Shown here: in pieces, positions 52,841-63,143 of the stretch
How positions within the stretch are numbered: the stretch's first letter is position 1
How the letters are laid out: each line of letters opens with the position of its first letter
Assembly: GCA_040901765.1 (NCBI GenBank)
Contig: JBBDYG010000075.1
Location: 1 to 64,000, forward strand
Source of the DNA: JBBDYG01 sp040901765
Lineage (GTDB): Bacteria; Planctomycetota; Planctomycetia; Pirellulales; Lacipirellulaceae
Reading direction: 5' to 3'
DNA: 64,000 nt
The notes under the pieces: model-generated
The model's input: the letters and a program-made list of their open reading frames with translations, nothing else
The model's database searches: none
What the model was told of the DNA's origin: nothing
Made by a program: the position numbers and the translations under genes

Positions 52841-53842
52841 ATGACCGATTCCGATCGCACTTCCCCCGAACGTCATGCGCGCGATTTGATTCAGCGGGCA
52901 GCCAATCAGATCGCGGCGGAACGCGTCTCGTCGGCATTGAACCGTATGGAGGATGACGATGAGCGCGATCGGGCCGAGGGATCACTCGATGGCACGTCGC
53001 ATGAACCCTCGGGATTACTTTCGGATGACACCGGGCCTGAGGGCGAGTCACCGTCGGCTACTGTAAGCGAGCAGGATCTTGTTCTCGATTCCACGCTGGG
53101 TCTTTCCAGCGGCGCGTTGCGCCGTCGCGCTGCCGGGGGCCGCTCCGATCCCTCGCAGGCCGACAAGGCGGAGATGACCAGCGATTTTGGTCCGCCCGCG
53201 GCGGGCGGCTTGATTACAACTCCGGCGTACCGACCGTCGCAGCGTCCGCCCGCGGCCTTGATGCAGGTCTTCGACGACGATCAAGATCGGGGCGAATTGG
53301 TTCGCATTCGGCGGACGCCATTCGACATCGGTCGCCAGGAGGGCGATCTGACGGTTCCCCATGAGTTGCAAATGTCCCGCCGCCACGCCCGGATCGATCG
53401 CCGCCAAGTCTCGGGCGAGTGGCACTGGTATCTGCGCGACCTGGGAAGCACGAACGGCACGTTCGTCCGCGCACGTCGCGTGCGCCTGCGGGACAAAGAC
53501 GAAGTGCTTCTGGGAGCCGATCTCGTGCGTTTTCTCCAGCCGGGTGGCCCCGAAACCGCCACCCTCGTCAAGGTCGCTCCGGGTCGATACGAAGAGAAGG
53601 TAACACTCAAGCCCGGCGTTCATTGGATCGGAACCTCTTCGAGTCAATGCCTGCCACTGCTGCAGGGGAGCAAGTTTCTCGACCCAAAGCACCTCCGGTT
53701 GGAAGTCGATGCCCAGGGGCAGTGGCGGTTGTTCGATTGCGGCAGCACGAACCACGTTTGGGTCCGAGTCGAGGAGGTTCGGCTGGTCGACGGCTGCTGC
53801 TTCCAGGCCGGCGAGCAGCGATTTAGCTTTCATCTGCCATAG
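52841..53842 (+). CDS. Double FHA-domain protein
   Basis: 333 residues. The first 130 residues are acidic and disordered. An FHA domain lies at about 150-232 (FDIGRQEGDLTVPHELQMSRRHARI...YLRDLGSTNGTFVRARRV), with the R-x-S/RRH...STNGT ligand-binding motifs intact. A second, atypical FHA follows at about 255-330 (WIGTSSSQCLPLLQG, FDCGSTNHVWVRV); its pThr-binding residues are changed. Cytoplasmic adaptor. Adjacent to the sigma factor and probably in its transcription unit. Confidence 0.85.
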   Translation: MTDSDRTSPERHARDLIQRAANQIAAERVSSALNRMEDDDERDRAEGSLDGTSHEPSGLLSDDTGPEGESPSATVSEQDLVLDSTLGLSSGALRRRAAGGRSDPSQADKAEMTSDFGPPAAGGLITTPAYRPSQRPPAALMQVFDDDQDRGELVRIRRTPFDIGRQEGDLTVPHELQMSRRHARIDRRQVSGEWHWYLRDLGSTNGTFVRARRVRLRDKDEVLLGADLVRFLQPGGPETATLVKVAPGRYEEKVTLKPGVHWIGTSSSQCLPLLQGSKFLDPKHLRLEVDAQGQWRLFDCGSTNHVWVRVEEVRLVDGCCFQAGEQRFSFHLP

Positions 53843-53922
53843 TCGGCGGATCCGATTAACGGCAGCCGCCCGCCAGGATTAGGCAACCAGCGCTAGAAAA
53901 TCCGCTAAAAATAGCCATTTTA

Positions 53923-53951
53923 TTGACTTTTCGAGCGGTTGCGATTATCAC
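53923..53951 (+). promoter_or_regulatory. Candidate promoter of the giant surface protein gene
   Basis: TTGACT and TATCAC are separated by 17 bases in an A/T-rich stretch about 165 bases upstream of the start. The -35 box matches the sigma-70 consensus at five of six positions, the -10 at four. Confidence 0.35.
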
Positions 53952-54114
53952 TTAAATCTGGTCTCCGCGGTCACCTAAACTGAGATTTCTGCGCTTCGGG
54001 CTAGATGAATCTCGCTTTCCGACTGTTCGGCGTTGCAGATCCACTCGCTGCAACCGACAGGATCGAAGCGCGGCCCGCCCGCCGATGGCGAATCGGTTTG
54101 ACGAAGGAATCGGT

Positions 54115-57100
54115 ATGAACGTGCAATCGCTGTGGTGTCGTTTTCGTCAGTTTCTTGCCGGAGGCAAACGCTCGCCACGCCGTAGACCCCGCCCCCCTGC
54201 GCCAGCTTTACGAATTCTTCGCCTCGAACGCCGGCGCGTCCTCAGTGCCGATTTCTCGTTCGGAGCCAGCGGACTGATTCTGCATGGCTTCGATGCCGAT
54301 GGGGGTGAAACCTTAACCATCTCCCAAGCCGAAACAGAATACCGCTTCACACTGAATAATGGCGACTGGAGCACTCCGGCGGGTCCGTCGCCCGACGGCG
54401 TCCGGCTCGACGGGCAAACCTTGGCGATCGAGGCCGCCCTGGTCGATCAACTGGTCGACGGCCTCACGGTCATCGGCGATGCAATGACGCCGTTGCATGT
54501 TTCGCTCGACCAAGCGGACTTCTCCGCTTTTCAAGGGCCGCTTAGCTTCAGCGGCATTCGTTCGATCAATCAAGCCGCGAATACGCAGCTTGCGTTTGGC
54601 GATGCGAGCGCGCTGGAAATCACAGCGCCAGTAACCGGCATGACGATCGGGAGTTTGAACGTTGCCGGCGATTTGACCATTACCACGTTTGGCCCGATTA
54701 CCGATGGCGATGGCACGCAAATCAACGTGACCGGCAACGCGACGTTCATCTCGCGAGCATTCCATCCCGCGGCCGACTTCGATGCCGACGGGATGGTCGG
54801 GCCGATCGATTATGGAATTTGGGCAGCCAATTTCGGCGTAGGCGTCGGTGCCACCAAAGCACAAGGCGACGCTGACGGCGACGGCGCTGTTAGCATCACC
54901 GATTACACCGCGTGGCGCGACACGCTCGGACAAGTCAGCGAGCCGGGCGGCATTTTCCTGGCGGATAATCTGACCGACCAATTAAACGTCGGCGGCCAAG
55001 CCACCTTTGAAGCCGGGGACGGCGCGACCCGATTCGACATCGACGTGGGTGCCCTGGGCATCACGAATTTCGGCAGCCTGGCGGTAATCGGGGCGAATGC
55101 CACTGTGCAAGAAGATTCCGCTACGGAAATCGTCGAGGTCGATGCCCAGACCTTCTCGCTCGCTTCGGCAGGCGCAATTACCGACGCACCTGGCACGACG
55201 ATTGATGTCACGGGGCTTGCCACATTCAATGCCGGCGCAAACCTCATCAGGCTTGGCGACGATGCGGGCGACACTACCAACTTCGGCCAGCTCCGTCTTA
55301 CCGGCGGCGGGGTTTTGGTGACGGAAGATTCCAGCACCGTGTTAACCGACGTTACGGCAAGCTCGTTTATGCTCACCTCGGCGGGTGCCATTACCGACGC
55401 TTCGACAATCAATATCGCGGGAGACGCGAACTTCATCGCAGGCGGCCCGATCACACTAAACGAGAACGCCGGTGACGTGTTGTCGATCGGTGCATCGGCG
55501 ACGTTTCGCGCAGGCGCCGCTGCGCCGTTCTTTGATATCACGATTGGCCCGGCCGGAATGGCCAATTTCGGCTCGCTTCACCTCACCGGCGACGACGTCA
55601 CGGTGCAAGAGGACTCCGCGACGGTATTGAGGCACGTCACCGCCAGTTCGCTGACGCTCACTTCGTCGGGGCCGATCTCCGATTCGTCGTCTGGTGGCAC
55701 AACGATTAGCGTAACGAATCTCGCGACGTTCGACGCCGGGGCAAACACAATCTTGCTGGGCGACGTTTTGGGCGATACGACGAACTTTGGCCAGCTTCAT
55801 GTGACGGGCCTGCACGTGGCAATCACTGAGGATTCGGGCACAGAACTAACCGGCGTTATGGCGAACTCGCTGGACCTCATGTCCGCCGGACCCATCACCG
55901 ACGCCCCCGGCACGACGATCACCGTCATGAATTTGGCCAAGTTTACTGCTGCCGGAGTTAATACCATCACGCTTGGAGACAGTGCGGGCGATTCGACGAA
56001 CTTTGGGTTTCTAACTGTCATCGGCGGAGCGGTCGTCGTAACCGAGGATTCGGGCACCGATCTGACCGGAGTGACGACAACATCGCTCAATCTCACATCG
56101 GCGGGACCGATCACCGACAGGGCGCCCGCCACAATCAGCGTCACAGGACTGGCTGCGTTCAACGCCGGCGCTAATGCAATTACGCTGGGCGACGCCGCGA
56201 GCGAGATGACGAACTTTGGCCAGCTTCATCTAACCGGCGGCGCCGTTGCCATTACTGAAGACTCGGGCACGGAACTTACCGGCGTGAACGCGACGTCACT
56301 CGCCCTCACCTCGGCTGGGCCAATCACCGACGCCGTCGGCACGACGATCAGCGTCACTGGCTTGGCGACTCTCAACGCCGGCGCGAACCCGATCACGCTC
56401 GGCGACAATGCCGCCGATACGACGAATTTCGGCCAGCTAAACGTTACCGGCGGAGCGGTCTTGATAATGGAGGACTCGGGCACCGAACTAACGGGCATTA
56501 ACGCCGCGACGCTGAGCCTGGTGTCGACGGGGCCGATCACCGATGCCGCCGGCACGGCGATCGGCGTTACCGGGCTTGCAACGCTCAACGCGGGCGCGAA
56601 TCCGATTACGCTCGGCGACAATGCCGCCGACTCGACCAACTTCGGGCAGTTGCATGTCACCGGCGGCGCGGTCGCCATTACCGAAGATTCCGCGACCGTC
56701 GTAACGGGTGTGACAGCAACAACACTAAATCTCACGTCGGCCGGTTCGATCACCGATGCCCCCGGGACAGCGATTAGCGTCACCGGATTGGCAACGCTCA
56801 ATGCCGGCGCGAACCCGATCACGCTGGGCGACAATGTTGGCGACACGACCAACTTTGGCCAACTTCACCTCACCGGCGGCGCGGTTGCGATCGCCGAGGA
56901 TTCCGCGACGGTGTTGACCGGTGTAACGGCCACAACGCTGAGCCTCACTTCGACTGGTTCGGTCGCCGACGCCGTCGGAACAACCATCAACGTGACCGGT
57001 CTGGCAACTCTGAACGCGGGTGCAAACCCGATTGCCATCGGTGACAACGTTGCCGACGTGACCAACTTCGGCCAGCTCCATGTCACCGGCGGCGCGGTTG

Positions 57101-60100
57101 CCATTTCAGAAGATTCGGGCACCGAACTAACCGGCGTCACCGCCACGACGTTTGCACTGACGTCATCCGGGCCAATTACCGACGCCGCGGGCACTACGAT
57201 CGGCGTGACAGCTTTGGCCACGTTCAACACGGGCGCGAATCCAATTACGCTCGGAGATAACGCCGGCGATACCACCAATTTTGGCCAGCTTAACCTCACG
57301 GGCGGCGGGATCGCGATCAGCGAAGACTCGGGCACGGAACTGACGGGTGTGACGGCTGCGTCGTTCAATTTAACGTCGGCCGGCGCCATCACCGACGCCG
57401 TTGGGACAACGATCAATGTTGCCGGCCTCGCCACGCTGAACGCCGGCGCGAATCCGATCACGCTGGGCGACAATGCCGCCGATGTCACGAACTTCGGACA
57501 ACTCAACGTTACGGGCGGTGCGGTTTCCATTACGGAGGATTCCGGCACCGCGTTGACAGGCGTGAACGCCACATCACTAAGCTTGACCTCCGCAGGAGCG
57601 ATTACCGACGCTGCCGCGACAACTATCAGCGTGACCGGTTTGGCAACGCTAAACGCAGGCGCCAATGCGATCACGCTGGGTGACAGTGTCGGCGATACCA
57701 CGAACTTCGGTCAACTTCGCCTTACGGGAAGTGCGGTTTCGATCGCGGAGGATTCTGGGACCGAGCTAACCGGTGTCACTGCCGCGACGCTCGGCCTTAC
57801 TTCGGCGGGTCCGATTACTGACGCTGCGGGCACGATCATCAACGTCACCGGTCTCGCGACACTCAATGCCGGCGCTAACCCCATTACACTGGGTGAGAAT
57901 GTTGCGGATACGACCAACTTTGGCCAGCTTAATCTCACGGGCGGCGTGGTATCGCTTGCCGAGGATTCCGCCACCGTACTGACCCACGTCACTGCCAATT
58001 TATTAAACCTTGTATCCCCGAGTTCGATTACCGACACCGCCGCGACGACAATCAGCGTGACCGGTTTGGCAACACTCAACGCAGGCGCTAATGCCATTAC
58101 GCTCGGCGACAACGTGGGCGACACCACCAACTTCGGCCAACTTAACGTGACGGGTGGCGCGGTGGCGATCACCGAAGATTCTGGCACGCAGCTAACCGGC
58201 GTCACGGCCGCCACTCTGAATTTGCTCTCCGCCGGTCCAATCACCGATGCCCCCGGCACAAGCATTAGCGTCAGCGGTTTGGCAACGCTCAATGCCGGCG
58301 CGAACCCCATCACGCTGGGCGATAGTGCTGGCGACACGACGAACTTCGGCCAACTTCACCTCACTGGGGGCCCGACAGCAATAACGGAAGACTCGGCCAC
58401 GGTGCTGACGCACGTTACCGCCAGCTCCTTGACGCTCGTCTCGGGCGGCTCGATTACCGATGTACCCGGAACGATCATCAGCGTTACAGGTTTGGCAACC
58501 TTTAACGCTGGGACGGACGCCATCACCCTGGGCGACAGCTTAGGGGATGTGACTAACTTCGGCCAACTCAACGTCACTGGCGGGGCGGTTAATGTAACGG
58601 AGGACTCCAGCACGGAACTTACCGGAGTGACTGCCGCTACTTCATTTAGTCTTAATTCCGCTGGCGCCATCACCGACACCGCCGCAGCGATAATTTTCGT
58701 AGACGGACCAGCGATCGTCATTGCCGATGGCAAGATTACACTCGCGGACCATAACGTCATGGGTACGGCTAACTCGGTGATTGTGACCGGCCTCGGAAGT
58801 TTTCAAGTAACCGACGGCAACAATATCGACATCGGGGTCATCGTGCCGTCCGGCTTGCCAGCCGCCGCGAACGCCCAGCTTGGCTCGCTGCAGTTCACCG
58901 CGATCGGCGGGCTGGTGCGCGTTGCCTTGGATGGGCCGATTATCCTTTCGGGTGAAAGCGCGGGCGGGTCGGCTTGGCTGAACGCTGAGGGGTCGATTAC
59001 CGACGCCGTCGGTGCGGACACCACGATTACCCAATTCGCCATTCTCGAGGCGGCGGCAGGCTCGGACATCGTTTTGGGTGATGACTCCGAGTTTCGCATG
59101 GCAACTTCGGCAGCGCCGCTGGCGGCCTTTGACCAATCACGGTTCTTAGCAATGCAGGCGGAGAATGTTTCAATTCAGGTCGATTCCGGTTTCAACCTGA
59201 GCACAAGCTCGAACTACAATGAGTTTGCAGGAACGGTTTTCCTATCGGCGCAGGGAAACATCTCCCAAGTCTCGCATGAAGGAGAGATTGCACCCCTCGA
59301 CGCCAACCGCATCGCCATGTTCGGCGCCGGGGCAGTGCTGTTCAGTCAAGTGCGCGTGAAAAGCCAAGTCACCGCCGACGACTCAGCCGTGCCCAATCTG
59401 GCCATCCGAGGCGGCATTCCGACGTCGATGTCAATTTTGCCCCCAGGCCAATTCCCGACCACGCTGATTCCTGGTTCCACGGACACGGACTTTTCGCCGA
59501 TCGGGTTTGACGGCGTCAGAATCGTGGAGCGGGCGGATATTGGCGACGATTACTCGATTATCATGAAGGTGCTGGGCGACGCGAAGATCGGCATCGTTCA
59601 TGACGCCACCGGCAAGCAAGCACCATTGATTGGAATCGAAGTGACCGATCCCGCCGGCAATGCGTATTTGCAGACCACACCCGATGCCGGTGTAGTGCCT
59701 GAGGCTGGCAACATTGTGTTTACGTCGCTGGGAACCGCCGAAACAATCGTGACCATGCTGGGCGGCGTGTTCACCGCGATCGCAGCGGGCAAGCTCACGA
59801 TTGATACCGATCAGCCGGATGCGGCCGTGGGGTCGAGAACGACCAAGCTCACTAGCAATACCGGCACCGTGACGAGCGTCGAAGAGTTTTCCACATTCAA
59901 TGGAGCAACTGGCGCGACGGTGGATGCGACGGGGCCGCGCTTTATTCTCGACCTTCCGAGAGAAGAGCAGAACGCCGCGACAACGGGACTCGTCTTTTCG
60001 CCCGAGTTTGAGCAGCGCGTGACGCTGGCCGCCGGCTCGCGCGGCGAAGACAATCTCATTCTAGAACTGGAGTGGGCGGATGTGCAGAATCGGCGCGACG

Positions 60101-61179
60101 GACGTCCCTCGCTTCCCGCAGATTTTCCGGGAAGCAATGCACTGCCGACGATCACGCTCGTGCCTCAAACGGTAGACGGGCTAGCCCCCGAGCCGCTGTT
60201 ACAATCGAGTGAGCCGCCACTTAGTTTCCGAGTCGTAACAACGCGCCACAATTATTCGGAGGCGTTCATTCCGAAGAACCCCGTTCTACCGCAGTTACCG
60301 ACGACTGTTCGACTTTACAACGACCCGGCCATCAACCTGTTCGACCAGTTCGACGGAACCGACTTTCGCGACTTGAATTCCAATAGCAATTTCGTGTCGC
60401 CGCGGGCAGTTGCGGTGCCGACCGCGGGTTATTTCGAGATCACCTCAGCGGAATTGCCGACGACTTTCGATCCCCCGGAGCCAGTCGTCGCCACGGCGGT
60501 CACTACCGTTCCGCAGCAGCAAGCGGTGGTGGATGAGATCCGCGTGTCAGCTTCGTCGGACACCGAAACAATCCGCTTCGGTCGCGTGGGCGAGGACGGC
60601 GAATTCATTAACGAGCCGGGCGAGGAATGGCCCGTCGAGTGGCAAGGTGGCCGCGACGGCGACTTTTTGAACGAGATTCGTGAGGCGGTCGAGAATAGCC
60701 CGTCGCTCGAAGGACTCTACCGCATTGAGTCGCAAACGCCGCGCGGCGAGCAACCGCTCGAAGAATGGGTCAAAGGCGACGCGGACGAAACCGACCCGAT
60801 AGGCGAGGAAGCCGATGCAGCTGAGGCCGCCGAGGCGGTTGACGAGCAGCCACCACCGGAGGAAACAAGCGAGCCTGGCGCCGATCCTGCCGCGAGCGTT
60901 ATTCCGCCCGCCGAGCAAGCCGGCATCGAAGCCGCTATACCCGCGACCGCGGCAACGGAATATCGCATGCAGCGCGGTGCGAGTCACCTCGCGTCGGGGC
61001 AATTGCTGGTCGGCGCTGCCGCTTTAGCCGTATGCCGCTGGAATCACCGTTTGGCCGCTAATGGACCGCTCGACTCTCGTGAAGCGCGGGCCGACCTAAG
61101 CCGAGCCGCACGCCGTCGCCGCGCCTGGCGCAAACTGCTTCTGGTGCCGCCGGAATCAGACAGCGAGGTCGCTGGTTGA
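54115..61179 (+). CDS. Giant repetitive surface protein with LEPR-XLL-like N-terminus
   Basis: 2354 residues from ATG 54115, which has AAGGA seven bases upstream. The N-terminus is basic (RRPRPPAPALRILRLERRRVLSADFSFG), a variant of the LEPR-XLL motif of giant planctomycete exported proteins. A dockerin-like calcium pair lies near residue 225 (DFDADGMVGPIDYGIWAANFG, DGDGAVSITDYTAWRDTLG). Residues about 315-1510 hold 17 copies of a 71-residue repeat (consensus TTNFGQLHVTGGAVAITEDS, then GTELTGV...SAGPITDA...TLNAGANPITLGDNAGD), likely a beta-solenoid. A non-repetitive beta region follows, then an acidic stretch (DADETDPIGEEADAAEAAEA) and a basic end. It overlaps the next gene by one base (stop TGA shared with ATG). 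Confidence 0.82.
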   Translation: MNVQSLWCRFRQFLAGGKRSPRRRPRPPAPALRILRLERRRVLSADFSFGASGLILHGFDADGGETLTISQAETEYRFTLNNGDWSTPAGPSPDGVRLDGQTLAIEAALVDQLVDGLTVIGDAMTPLHVSLDQADFSAFQGPLSFSGIRSINQAANTQLAFGDASALEITAPVTGMTIGSLNVAGDLTITTFGPITDGDGTQINVTGNATFISRAFHPAADFDADGMVGPIDYGIWAANFGVGVGATKAQGDADGDGAVSITDYTAWRDTLGQVSEPGGIFLADNLTDQLNVGGQATFEAGDGATRFDIDVGALGITNFGSLAVIGANATVQEDSATEIVEVDAQTFSLASAGAITDAPGTTIDVTGLATFNAGANLIRLGDDAGDTTNFGQLRLTGGGVLVTEDSSTVLTDVTASSFMLTSAGAITDASTINIAGDANFIAGGPITLNENAGDVLSIGASATFRAGAAAPFFDITIGPAGMANFGSLHLTGDDVTVQEDSATVLRHVTASSLTLTSSGPISDSSSGGTTISVTNLATFDAGANTILLGDVLGDTTNFGQLHVTGLHVAITEDSGTELTGVMANSLDLMSAGPITDAPGTTITVMNLAKFTAAGVNTITLGDSAGDSTNFGFLTVIGGAVVVTEDSGTDLTGVTTTSLNLTSAGPITDRAPATISVTGLAAFNAGANAITLGDAASEMTNFGQLHLTGGAVAITEDSGTELTGVNATSLALTSAGPITDAVGTTISVTGLATLNAGANPITLGDNAADTTNFGQLNVTGGAVLIMEDSGTELTGINAATLSLVSTGPITDAAGTAIGVTGLATLNAGANPITLGDNAADSTNFGQLHVTGGAVAITEDSATVVTGVTATTLNLTSAGSITDAPGTAISVTGLATLNAGANPITLGDNVGDTTNFGQLHLTGGAVAIAEDSATVLTGVTATTLSLTSTGSVADAVGTTINVTGLATLNAGANPIAIGDNVADVTNFGQLHVTGGAVAISEDSGTELTGVTATTFALTSSGPITDAAGTTIGVTALATFNTGANPITLGDNAGDTTNFGQLNLTGGGIAISEDSGTELTGVTAASFNLTSAGAITDAVGTTINVAGLATLNAGANPITLGDNAADVTNFGQLNVTGGAVSITEDSGTALTGVNATSLSLTSAGAITDAAATTISVTGLATLNAGANAITLGDSVGDTTNFGQLRLTGSAVSIAEDSGTELTGVTAATLGLTSAGPITDAAGTIINVTGLATLNAGANPITLGENVADTTNFGQLNLTGGVVSLAEDSATVLTHVTANLLNLVSPSSITDTAATTISVTGLATLNAGANAITLGDNVGDTTNFGQLNVTGGAVAITEDSGTQLTGVTAATLNLLSAGPITDAPGTSISVSGLATLNAGANPITLGDSAGDTTNFGQLHLTGGPTAITEDSATVLTHVTASSLTLVSGGSITDVPGTIISVTGLATFNAGTDAITLGDSLGDVTNFGQLNVTGGAVNVTEDSSTELTGVTAATSFSLNSAGAITDTAAAIIFVDGPAIVIADGKITLADHNVMGTANSVIVTGLGSFQVTDGNNIDIGVIVPSGLPAAANAQLGSLQFTAIGGLVRVALDGPIILSGESAGGSAWLNAEGSITDAVGADTTITQFAILEAAAGSDIVLGDDSEFRMATSAAPLAAFDQSRFLAMQAENVSIQVDSGFNLSTSSNYNEFAGTVFLSAQGNISQVSHEGEIAPLDANRIAMFGAGAVLFSQVRVKSQVTADDSAVPNLAIRGGIPTSMSILPPGQFPTTLIPGSTDTDFSPIGFDGVRIVERADIGDDYSIIMKVLGDAKIGIVHDATGKQAPLIGIEVTDPAGNAYLQTTPDAGVVPEAGNIVFTSLGTAETIVTMLGGVFTAIAAGKLTIDTDQPDAAVGSRTTKLTSNTGTVTSVEEFSTFNGATGATVDATGPRFILDLPREEQNAATTGLVFSPEFEQRVTLAAGSRGEDNLILELEWADVQNRRDGRPSLPADFPGSNALPTITLVPQTVDGLAPEPLLQSSEPPLSFRVVTTRHNYSEAFIPKNPVLPQLPTTVRLYNDPAINLFDQFDGTDFRDLNSNSNFVSPRAVAVPTAGYFEITSAELPTTFDPPEPVVATAVTTVPQQQAVVDEIRVSASSDTETIRFGRVGEDGEFINEPGEEWPVEWQGGRDGDFLNEIREAVENSPSLEGLYRIESQTPRGEQPLEEWVKGDADETDPIGEEADAAEAAEAVDEQPPPEETSEPGADPAASVIPPAEQAGIEAAIPATAATEYRMQRGASHLASGQLLVGAAALAVCRWNHRLAANGPLDSREARADLSRAARRRRAWRKLLLVPPESDSEVAG
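55070..58690 (+). repeat. Seventeen 213-bp direct repeats inside the giant gene
   Basis: Each unit encodes 71 residues, with the marker TTCGGCCAGCTT recurring every 213 bp (for example at 56216, 56429, 56641 and 56855). The first four units are divergent and the later ones uniform at protein level while differing by many silent changes. Confidence 0.85.
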
Positions 61180-63143
61180 TGAACGCCTCTCGACACCTGT
61201 CCTTCCCGACAACCAGCGCATCGCAACTCTTCGATGTCGATAACTTCCTGGCCGACCTGGAACGGCTGGCCGCTACGCTCGCTCAGCCCGACGAGTTTTA
61301 TCCGCAACTCCTCGAAGCCTCGGCGCTGGCAATCGGCGCCGATTCAGCCGTCATGTGGAGCGTCGCGGCGGGGCGGCATGCTGCCCGCTTTCAACATCCG
61401 CCCCAAGGGTTGCTTCGCACGAACACCACGATGCTGGCGAACGAATTAGAACAAACGTCAGCGGCGGCGGCTCCACGATTGCTGACGTGGCCCGGTTCGC
61501 GCGAAGTGGTGCTCGCCTGCCCGGTTCATGGGGCGCTCGGCGTGGTTGGCGTCCTAACCTTCGACCTTCCGGACGGAACGAAGTCCGCGCAGGCGGAGCC
61601 ACTGTTAGAGCTAGCCGCGGCGGTGGCCGAAATTGCGGGCGACTACGAACTTCGTCGCCAGGTTGCCGCATCGGGCGACTCCGCGCGTCGACTGGCGAGC
61701 CTCGAAGCTTTTATGCTGCGGGTTTATGGCGCTTGGACCGTTGGCGAAGTCGCCCGTGAACTCGCCGAGGAGGGTCGGCGGCTAGTTAACTGCGACCGCC
61801 TTTCGGTTTTGATTCGCTCTGGCAGAATGTGGCACGTTGCCGCCATGAGCGGCGTCGACTCTCCTTCGCACCGCTCGGCCGCGGTTCGGGGAATGGAGCG
61901 CCTCGTGCGAGTGGTCGCCGCTACGGGCGACCCTTTGATCGTCCAAGATGGACCCGCGGATTTTTCTCCGCAGGTGCAGCAGGCGGTGGACGATTATTTG
62001 GACGGCGCGCCCTCGCGGCAGCTTCTTGTCGCGCCCTGCTTGCCGCCGTCAGACGAATCCGTAGCGGTCCCGCCGCGCTCCAACGTGACGGTCGTGTTGG
62101 AGCAGTTTAACGGCACGCTGCCTTCCGATTGCATGACTCGGCTACAGACCCTAACCGATCACGCGGCGGTGGCAGTCTCGCGGGCTCAAACGCTCGGCAA
62201 ACTGCCCTTGGCGGGTTGGTTTCTTCGGCGAAGCTCCGCAAATGCGCTGCCAGGCGGCGTGCGGCGTGCGGTATTGTGGCTCGCGGCAATCGCCGCGCTC
62301 GGTGCGGTAGCGGCGACACTCGCTTTCGTTCCGGCGACGTTGGAAATTGCCGCCGAAGGCCGATTTGCGCCGACCAGTCGCACACGAGTTTTCGCTCCGC
62401 TCGATGCCGTGGTCCAGCGCGTTCTGGTGACGCACGGCGCTACAGTAACTGCCGGTCAGCCGTTATTAGCACTTCGCTCGCCGCAACTGGAGCTGGAAAT
62501 CGAACAAGTGTCGGGCGAGCTGGCAACCACTCGCAAAGAGATGACGGCGCTGGAGACCGCCCGCTTGCGTGCCACTCTGCCGAACCAGAAAACGGAAACT
62601 GACGTCGGTTCGCTGGCGGCAAAGCTCGCTGCGCTCCGCGAATTGGCTGCGTCCCACGAGCGCCGGCTCGAACTGCTGCGTAAGGAAGCGGCGAGGCTGA
62701 CCGTCGTTAGCCCGATTGACGGCGAAGTGCTCAGTTGGAAGCCCGAAGATTACCTTCAGGATCGCCCCGTGGTGCGTGGAGAGCGACTGTTGGAAATCGC
62801 CGCCACCAGTGCCGGTTGGAGTATTGAACTCGATGTGGCCGACCGTCGCGCGGGTCACGTGCTGGCCGCCGCGGAAACGGCCGAGCCGCTTTCCGTATCG
62901 TACGTCGTCAAATCCGATCCCGCTGTCCGGCACTCCGGCTTGGTCACCAATATCGCCGTGGTCACGCAGCCCGATGCCGGCGGCAATCCGGTGATGCTCG
63001 TCGATGTTCGACCGGAAGATGCGGCCCGCGCCGCGCCGCGTAGCGGCATGATGGTCGCCGCCAAAATTCATTGTGGAGAACGATCCCTTGGGTACGTCTG
63101 GTTCCATGAAGCCTGGGAAGCGATTCAACGTTATTGGTTCTAG
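61179..63143 (+). CDS. GAF-domain and HlyD-type membrane fusion protein
   Basis: 654 residues. N-terminal half (about 15-350): one or two GAF-type sensor domains (LGVVGVLTFDLPDG..., LASLEAFMLRVYGAWTVGEVARELAEEGRRLVNCDRLSVLI). One membrane helix at about 372-395 (AVLWLAAIAALGAVAATLAFV). Then an HlyD/RND adaptor: barrel-sandwich half APLDAVVQRVLVTHGATVTAGQPLLAL, a coiled coil (SGELATTRKEMTALETARL), second half LTVVSPIDGEVLSWKPEDYLQDRPVVRGERLLEIA, and a beta domain. Links an inner-membrane exporter to the outside. The start ATG shares bases with the stop of the giant gene, so the two are translationally coupled, pointing to a role in exporting that protein. Confidence 0.8.
   Translation: MNASRHLSFPTTSASQLFDVDNFLADLERLAATLAQPDEFYPQLLEASALAIGADSAVMWSVAAGRHAARFQHPPQGLLRTNTTMLANELEQTSAAAAPRLLTWPGSREVVLACPVHGALGVVGVLTFDLPDGTKSAQAEPLLELAAAVAEIAGDYELRRQVAASGDSARRLASLEAFMLRVYGAWTVGEVARELAEEGRRLVNCDRLSVLIRSGRMWHVAAMSGVDSPSHRSAAVRGMERLVRVVAATGDPLIVQDGPADFSPQVQQAVDDYLDGAPSRQLLVAPCLPPSDESVAVPPRSNVTVVLEQFNGTLPSDCMTRLQTLTDHAAVAVSRAQTLGKLPLAGWFLRRSSANALPGGVRRAVLWLAAIAALGAVAATLAFVPATLEIAAEGRFAPTSRTRVFAPLDAVVQRVLVTHGATVTAGQPLLALRSPQLELEIEQVSGELATTRKEMTALETARLRATLPNQKTETDVGSLAAKLAALRELAASHERRLELLRKEAARLTVVSPIDGEVLSWKPEDYLQDRPVVRGERLLEIAATSAGWSIELDVADRRAGHVLAAAETAEPLSVSYVVKSDPAVRHSGLVTNIAVVTQPDAGGNPVMLVDVRPEDAARAAPRSGMMVAAKIHCGERSLGYVWFHEAWEAIQRYWF

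Noticed and set aside
55070..58690. Regular 213-bp repeats considered as a CRISPR-like or tandem satellite array
   Set aside because: The unit is a multiple of three, lies in one open frame, and divergence is mainly silent. It is a protein repeat.
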